Assembly (NCBI GenBank): GCA_016648135.1
Contig: JADDOH010010140.1
Span: 1-64,000, forward strand
Reading direction: 5' to 3'
Length of the DNA: 64,000 nt
Source: Agrypnia vestita
Taxonomy: Eukaryota > Arthropoda > Insecta > Trichoptera > Phryganeidae
Part shown: one piece after another, positions 58,160-64,000 of the stretch
Layout of the letters: each line of letters begins with the position of its first letter
How positions within the stretch are numbered: position 1 is the first letter of the stretch
Made by a program: the position numbers and the translations under genes
The notes under the pieces: model-generated
The model's input: only the letters and a program-made list of their open reading frames with translations
What the model was told of the DNA's origin: nothing
The model's database searches: none

Positions 58160-58400
58160 GGCCCATAGGGTGAACCCTAAAACGGCGTAGGGTGACCAAT
58201 GAGGTCTTACCAACATTCGAGGTAATTGCTTACTCATGGCACTAGGCGTATCGTATACCGATACATGTCAGTGTATGAGTAAACGATATTCGTGCGAGAA
58301 AAAGACGAAGCTATATGACCGCTTCACCCTAGACAGTGATGCACCAAAATATTTGACGTTAGTTACCGCTTGTGTGTACCGCGCACATTGTGTTATTTTA
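58160..58400. repeat. Dispersed repeat; relative at 60145-60330
   Basis: CCGCTTCACCCTAGACAGTG (58319-58338) and TGTGTACCGCGCACATTGTG (58371 on) match in order CTGCTTCACGCCAGATAGTA (about 60230) and TGTATACCGAGCGCAGTGTG (about 60283). No coding meaning on either strand. Confidence 0.55.
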
Positions 58401-58409
58401 TGTCGTACT

Positions 58410-60140
58410 TGGATTTGTTTTATTATTAACCTTTTAGTGATAGTGATAACAAGCAAGTGATAACAAGCATTTTTAAAAAATGAGGACGCGGTTTTTAAAG
58501 TATGCATCAGACTTCACGATTAATTTTAGCAATAAATAAACAAGAAACTGTCGGGTAGTATCTAATTAATTATTGGAATTTTAGAAATTGTCGCAAAAGT
58601 AGACACTCATTTGACTAAATATTTTTTCTAAGAATAATACTTGATTTGACTGAAGACGTCAAATTACTACTGTTTGTTTTGGTATTTCTTTCTTTTCTCT
58701 AAATAAAGATAAATGAAGCTCAATTAAAGCATGAATAGGTAACAGAAAAAATAATAATACATTGATATTTATTATTATTAAACCATTTTTTCAACTGGAG
58801 TGGATCCAATCCAATGTGGAGTGTAAAGAAGAAGTCAGATTCCTTCCTCATCTCCACATCGGCGACCACCAAAGAGGTTATAATACAGTGACCACCAACA
58901 CCTGAACCAACTCTACCAAAGACATAATTATTATACGAACGGTGCTGTTATTGCATTTTTATAAATGTGTGTTATTATACAGTTCGATAAAAATATACAA
59001 ATGATATTCATTCTCTTGTTAATGTAATATTACAGCTACTTAAATACTGTCACCAAAATGAATTAAAAATATATTGGGTAAATTTTGTTTATTATACATA
59101 ATTTTTTTGGTCTATCCAATATCATAGGATGCTACATTTTTTTTAAATATATGCGTACATGGATATTTTTGCAATTTTTGAAATAGTCGGGATAAGAATC
59201 GAACCCCCAACCCCCTGGTAATATCACAAACTAAGCAAATAAAATAGCACATTAATTAATTAACGAAGGAGATGGGCGAGTGGTAGCTCTTTACCTGTCT
59301 GCCGAAATTCCAGCTTTGCTATTGTTAGTGACTAGATACGAATAGTCGGGTTTCGATACCACTCCTGTGCCTGCACCTTTCCATTTATTTCTATCATTGA
59401 TTTCACCTTGTGGGGTATAATATAAATCCTGTAAATCAATATCAATAGTTTAAGTTATTTTGAAATATCAATATTCATGATATGTGTGACAAATGTAGTG
59501 ACAAAGGTAGTGACAAATGAAATATCAATAGGTCATATTTTTCATTTGGAGATATTTAATTCATTTTCGATTTTTTGCACAATAATAGGTATATACTTTA
59601 AATGGGTGTTTATTTCACATGAACGCCGCTCCGGTTCGTAGAATACTTACAGGTATAGTTCCGGCTCGCTGTATTCACACAAATACGGATCCAGCTTGTG
59701 AATCCTTATAATTTCGAATATAGCTCCTGTTCATTATTTTTGATGCAATAAAAACGTAGCGGCAAAAATTTACAGAGTCTTACGAAGTGTAGGTACGCAT
59801 TTTAATTAAAATTAAATATAAAATTTCGGATATTGCCGAACGCTTTAGTTCGTTACATTTTCCGTTTTGATCCTTAGTTGGACAGCATATTTTTATGGCA
59901 ACTTAGCTTGCTTTGAAAATTATTATTATCTATAAGTATAATGAGACCGATGTATATTTTTGTTTTCGTTTTAAAACGAAATAGAATTAAATCTTTAATA
60001 TTTTGCTGTCAGTAATAAAAATAAACATAATCAAATGTGATTATAAATATACATTATATAGAGTACATGTTAAGTTATTCTCTAAATTTTCGAATGACAA
60101 ATTGATTTTAACCTATAAATTGCAAATGTACAAATAACAG
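58410..60140. other. AT-rich DNA; tRNA-like fragments and a short tandem repeat
   Basis: At 59185-59215 the minus strand has a B-box-like GGGGTTCGATTCTTATC. At 59600-59745 about four imperfect units of roughly 32 bp recur (GCTCCGGTTCGTAGAATAC; AGTTCCGGCTCGCTGTATTC; GGATCCAGCTTGTGAATCC). No gene recognised. Confidence 0.4.
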
Positions 60141-60359
60141 ACAGAATCGGGTAAAAGAATGCAGGTCGATTTTTTTGTTCTTGGCACTTCAAGGATGTAT
60201 TCTGTGAGCGATATCTAAAGTTATATTACTGCTTCACGCCAGATAGTAATGCAATAACGTACTTGACGCATGCTATGGGTTATGTATACCGAGCGCAGTG
60301 TGTTGTTGTTTCAAATTTAATGTAAATTTAACACACTGCTGATAATTATTACTTAGCCA

Positions 60360-60712
60360 TTTTTAAAACTTTCCGAAAAACATTTCCTTGTAATACAAGT
60401 CAAATAATATGATAAAAACCTTCTAATTCCAATTGGAAAACATTCCAATTAGAATTTTTCAGGATTTTTATTATTTTATATAACTTTTATTTAAACGAAT
60501 GAATTTTTCGCTATGGATATAAGTTACTGTAATAATACTTCAAGGTTTTTTTTAAAATAAGTCAGAAATATTGAAAAAAAAATGCAACCTTGACGTCGCA
60601 TATCTCCTTAACTATTGATATTAAGTCATGGTTGCTTGGACATTTTCGACTCATAATCAAGGCAGGAATCCACCAATGTAAGTATTGTGGACTAGCTCTG
60701 TGACACCCTATA
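60360..60712. mobile_element. Family A foldback element, 5'-truncated
   Basis: Shares the AATTCCAATTGGAAA centre, the ATATCTCCTTAACTATTGAT block and ATCAAGGCAGGAATCC with 11103-11535. The left arm is lost. Confidence 0.6.
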
Positions 60713-60739
60713 TATTGTTCAATTTTAAATTAAATTTAT

Positions 60740-61020
60740 TTTCATTGAGAATATTTTGAGTACGTCCAAATTTTTCGGAACAGAACTGGATTGTTTGTCA
60801 CAGGGACATCAAAAATCAATTAATGTATATTATAGATGTCTCACAGAGACGAAACTGTATTTTTTTAAGGTTACATATGTGTAAAGTGATCACTTAAGCC
60901 AACAGTACGCTAGGTCGTAAGTCCTACGTACACCCGAAAAGACTTCTATAACTACTCTCCCTTAAAAAAATACAGTTTCGTCTCTGTGACACATCTAAAA
61001 TATACATTATTTGATTATAA
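60740..61020. mobile_element. Family B palindrome, second large copy
   Basis: Arms 60822-60870 and 60960-61008 are inverted copies. The core AAGTGATCACTT (60884-60895) is present, but the part of the left arm next to it is deleted, so the element is asymmetric. The outer segment 60745-60815 (GTCCAAATTTTTC, GGGACATCA) matches 13862-14000 and 14320-14380. Confidence 0.7.
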
Positions 61021-61024
61021 ATTT

Positions 61025-62205
61025 ATTTTCTTCAAGTACTAATTTCAACTGACGAAGGGCAGAGTCATTATTATTATTAAAATGTTATTGATATTATTTC
61101 ATTCCTATCCATAAAATAAATAAAACATTAAAGAAACTATGTTCTACTTTGTTGTTATAATAAAAAAATATATTCGTCAGTGGCCGTTGTACAGTACCAT
61201 GAGTAAAAAAATCGAACCGTACTGGGCATTACTGATTATGACAATATTATTATGCCAACGTGTAATAATTTAGATTAATGTGAAATAGACTTAACTTTAA
61301 AAATATAAATGTAAAAATACACGTCACTAATGCGTGCCGAAGACACTTGTAATTGGGATAATGGGCATAGTATTCATTTATAATGTTTTGTTATTAAGAG
61401 TATCATGTACCCATTACCCTGTTAGTGTCTCTAATAAATATAAAACATAGAAAAAAAGTTGCGTTGCAGAATATTATGCCGAGTTCACACATGCGAGAAT
61501 CCTCGAGGCGGTCCTGCCTCCACTTGCCCGCGTACACAAGGCAAGGACGACAGATCCCCGCTTGTCTTAATCGGATTGTACAACGAATGAGAAATGGCGG
61601 AAGGGATGGAGCGCCGGGGGGCGGCGCGAGGCGGCGGGAAGGGGTAGGTCGGGGTGGGTCAGGGAGAGAAGAACGCGTAAAAGAAAAGATTCATCTGCGT
61701 ACATAGGTACCTACTTGTATTATATTTTCTTATTCCCTCAGAACGGTGGGTCTCTGGTAATTATGCACACGCCGCTGTATTGGTCGGGCGCTTTGTGGCA
61801 TAACAGGATGTTCGAATTTCGAATACGTCCTCGACTGAAAATTGTGCGTAAAAAAATTGCAAAACAAATTTAAGTATATTCTCTATCGAAATTTTACGCA
61901 CATTATACTCGATTATGTTCGCGAAACTTCCAGAAGTTCAGCACCTTATATGAATGCGCAGGGCGGGCGCGCGCGGCGAGCGAGTTGTCGTTTTGACAGA
62001 AGCCAAACCACAGAAGCGAAGCCGCAGAAAGCGAAACAGACGGCGCGCGATCGGCGCGATCCACAGACAAACGTTGCCACTAGGGTACCTCCTACGTGCG
62101 AAATTTTCTAGTGCGAACCTACGAGATACAAACGACGTGCCTCAGTATATCAGACAAGTGGAATAATTTAAGAAAAAATCCGATGTATGTTCAATAGTAT
62201 TCAGA
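61025..62205. other. Noncoding DNA with GC-rich islands at about 61480-61690 and 61960-62060
   Basis: Frames at 61425-61706, 61842-62111 and 61954-62166 are basic, low-complexity peptides typical of GC-rich noncoding DNA, with no domain. The 61.6-kb block is G-rich on the plus strand. Confidence 0.4.
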
Positions 62206-62208
62206 TAT

Positions 62209-62602
62209 ACAGGGTTATTTGGAAAACATTAATAAACTCGCAGTACTATATTCCTGCCTTGATTATGAGTCTAAAATGTGCAAGCTATCATGACTTAATA
62301 TCAATAGTTACGGAGATATGCGACATCAAAGTTTGCATTTTTTTTTAATATTTCTGACATATTTTTTGTAAAACATTTGACTATCATTACAGCAACTTAA
62401 ATCGAATAAGAAAAACTCATTCCCTTTAATACAAGTCAAATAAAATTATGAAAACTTTCCAATTGCAATTGGAAATTTTACCGAGTTTTTATCATTTTAT
62501 TTAACTTGTATTGAAACGAATAAATTTTTCGTAATTGATATAAGTTACTGTAATGATAGTCCAACGTTTTACAAAAAGAAGTCAGAAATATCGAAAAAAG
62601 GC

Positions 62603-62605
<3 letters not shown>
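62209..62605. mobile_element. Family A foldback element, truncated at an AT microsatellite
   Basis: Begins ACAGGGTTATTTGGAAAACA, carries the perfect palindrome TCCAATTGCAATTGGA (62458-62473) and ends in the (AT)n run at 62603-62639, where the expected right arm should be. Confidence 0.7.
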
Positions 62606-62633
<28 letters not shown>

Positions 62634-62639
62634 TATAAA
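62603..62639. repeat. (AT)n microsatellite
   Basis: An almost pure AT run that interrupts or replaces the right arm of the foldback element. Confidence 0.9.
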
Positions 62640-62969
62640 GTTACAAGAATTTTTAGATAAATTAATTTAAAACACATTATAAATTAAATGAATCCCAATT
62701 ATTCTTCTTTATAGTATTTTTTTTTCCCTTTTTTCTTTTCTTTTTTTTATATAAATAAATGAATACTTATTCCTTATGATCCGACAGCTATTAAAACATA
62801 TTCCAGAGAAATGAACAATCATTAAAATACTTTAAATAAATATATACACATACATATGTAAACGATGATTAGTGTAAAAGTAAACAGTAATGATTAAAAC
62901 CTTTAACAAAAAAATAACACAGTAAAAATAAAGAATAGTAAGTAAAAGGCAAATTCAGAACGGCACTAA

Positions 62970-63395
62970 TACTTGTATTTGTTTACACATTTTTATCGAT
63001 TGTTGCGCGGTATGATCGATAATCCTGAAATTATGCAGAGCATTGGTTTGTATGTTCCTGATAATTACACTAGACATCGTCAGCATAGATTGTTTCACAT
63101 TCCAATATACAGGACCAACCTGCCGATGGTTATGCCTGTTGGAAGAGCCACAGCTATGCTGAACAAAATCGCTTTGGGTATTGATATATTCCATGTGTCT
63201 GAGGGGGTTTTCCGAAGCGGGATTCTCCTACACCTTTGACCAGATTTTATGTTATTTTTAATTTATTAAATATTTTCATTTTTGATATATACTTCCTAAT
63301 ATGTATGCCTTAAACATTTTGTTTGTCATGTACATATTATCATGAAATAAATTGAATTGAAATTGAATTGAATTGAATTGAATTGAAATTGAATA
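62970..63395 (+). mobile_element. Non-LTR retrotransposon 3' end with (TTGAA)n tail
   Basis: The copy is cut off at its 5' side and keeps about 90 codons and a short 3' UTR, ending in repeated TTGAA units (63352-63394). A second partial copy of the coding start lies at 63585-63655. Confidence 0.7.
62973..63239 (+). pseudogene. LINE reverse-transcriptase C-terminal end, open but truncated
   Basis: The 88-codon frame contains VPDNYTRHRQHRLFHIPIYR followed by TNLPMVMPVGRAT and LGIDIFHVSEGVFR, matching the end of a Lepidoptera-type LINE protein (HRQHxLFHxPxxRTN...GIDIFH...F). The frame is intact to its stop at 63239, so the copy is not very old, but the catalytic reverse-transcriptase core and endonuclease lie outside the retained part. 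The start codon shown is arbitrary. Unrelated in sequence to the LINE relics at 15.7, 32.3, 40.8 and 54.7 kb, which belong to a WxGH...GRP-type family. Confidence 0.65.
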
Positions 63396-63584
63396 CAGGA
63401 AAACAATAAATAAATAAAAATTTAGTCCGTTAAACTATATCTACTCAATTCTACTGGCGTAGGTATTCTAAGTCTAAGAAGGTAAGTAAGAGAGTACGGG
63501 CATTATCCTTGGCTTTACCCAACCGAGTTTCTCCAGGGTATACTTGGCTACAATAGTTTAGAGACTAAAAGGAATTGCGCTTTT

Positions 63585-63665
63585 TTATAGATTGTTACGC
63601 GATATGATCGATAATCTTGAAATTATGCGGAACATTGGTTAGTATGTTCCTGATATAATATAATA
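63585..63665 (+). pseudogene. Second fragment of the same LINE C-terminus
   Basis: ATTGTTACGCGATATGATCG...ATTATGCGGAACATTGGTTA repeats 63000-63055 at about 90% identity, then breaks off into AT-rich repeat DNA. Confidence 0.6.
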
Positions 63666-64000
63666 TAATTTTGGATTTTTCGAAATTTTAACGGTTTTTT
63701 CAAATTGGAAACCATACAAATGAGAAAGGAGCCCGACACGTGGAGAAGGCGCGAAACCTGTTTCAACTAGTCTGACTCGAGCCATGGCTCCGATCAGACG
63801 GTTTCGCCGACGCCGTGCTCCCCTATACCAACGTTTTCAATATTCTATAAATTTTAAGGATAATAATATACATGGAATAGATTTTCCACATGAACTTAAA
63901 ACAAGAGGAATATGTTGATAAAATAACAAATTGGAAACAATACAAATGAGAAAGGGAGTATAATAGAAACTTGTTTTTTATGGGTTAGTTTTTTAAGGTA
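63660..64000. repeat. Dispersed repeat with an insert between 30-bp direct repeats
   Basis: CAAATTGGAAACCATACAAA...GAGAAAGGA (63700-63730) recurs as AAATTGGAAACAATACAAAT...GAGAAAGGG (63929-63957). The outer parts match 35445-35600. The intervening 200 bp hold a GC-rich inverted repeat (63748-63808) including GAGCCATGGCTC and AAACC/GGTTT arms. Confidence 0.55.

Noticed and set aside
61425..62166. Three basic open frames
   Set aside because: Arg/Gly-rich low-complexity translations of GC-rich DNA with no recognisable domain.
1..64000. CRISPR arrays, operons, Shine-Dalgarno sites, bacterial insertion sequences
   Set aside because: Composition, SINEs, Helitrons, piggyBac and Pol III signals show animal nuclear DNA; no array of equal spacers is present.

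Overview
The window is AT-rich nuclear DNA of an insect. I think it is a moth or butterfly, from these signs: a piggyBac-type element with CCCTAGAA ends at TTAA, Helitron-like elements with TCTATACTAATATTATAAAG starts, dispersed TAGGTACCTA motifs, GTCT/GTCC-rich repeats, Penelope-like pieces and 3' ends of non-LTR retrotransposons. The order is an inference; no marker gene fixes it. I found no host protein-coding gene I would defend, and nearly all open frames longer than 60 codons are chance frames or transposon pieces. The likeliest settings are intergenic DNA or a very long intron. The best host features are one tRNA-Arg-like gene (28614-28686, minus), one possible internal exon (23189-23369, plus) and one possible heat-shock-type promoter (51859-51915, plus).

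Region 1-17.2 kb: a Penelope-like element with a GIY-YIG endonuclease remnant and inverted terminal repeats carrying a hammerhead-like motif (2396-3092); two copies of a small inverted-repeat element (5.3 and 10.6 kb); an element with repeated CCGACAGCC ends (6247-7073) next to a tRNA-derived SINE; a 433-bp foldback element (11.1 kb); a cluster of near-palindromes sharing the core AAGTGATCACTT (13.2-14.5 kb); a LINE relic (15.7 kb); and a 981-bp piggyBac-like deletion derivative (16160-17140).

Region 17.2-40 kb: several GC-rich islands in AT-rich DNA (17.8 and 18.9 kb), a multi-hairpin foldback element (20.2 kb), a decayed 1.6-kb pogo/Tigger element with TA target duplication (25231-26832), a GC-rich hairpin cluster (28.0-28.3 kb), the tRNA between direct repeats, a Helitron on the minus strand (31 kb), LINE relics (29.3 and 32.3 kb) and repeats around 34-36.8 kb.

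Region 40-64 kb: a TTAA-flanked element whose inverted repeats enclose a LINE reverse-transcriptase fragment (40643-41265); a 216-bp near-perfect hairpin around a tRNA-like core (45505-45720); a Helitron-like element loaded with phased heat-shock-element pentamers (46954-47454); Harbinger-like and other inverted-repeat elements (50.4-51.7 kb); a second Helitron (53.9 kb); LINE and Penelope relics (54.7-55.6 kb); more foldback copies (58, 60.4-61.0 and 62.2 kb); and a LINE 3' end with a (TTGAA)n tail (63 kb).

The most interesting signal is the heat-shock-element Helitron. About 4.4 kb downstream there is a separate perfect three-unit heat-shock element just upstream of a TATA box. Together they suggest mobile DNA spreading heat-responsive regulatory sites, which expression data could test.
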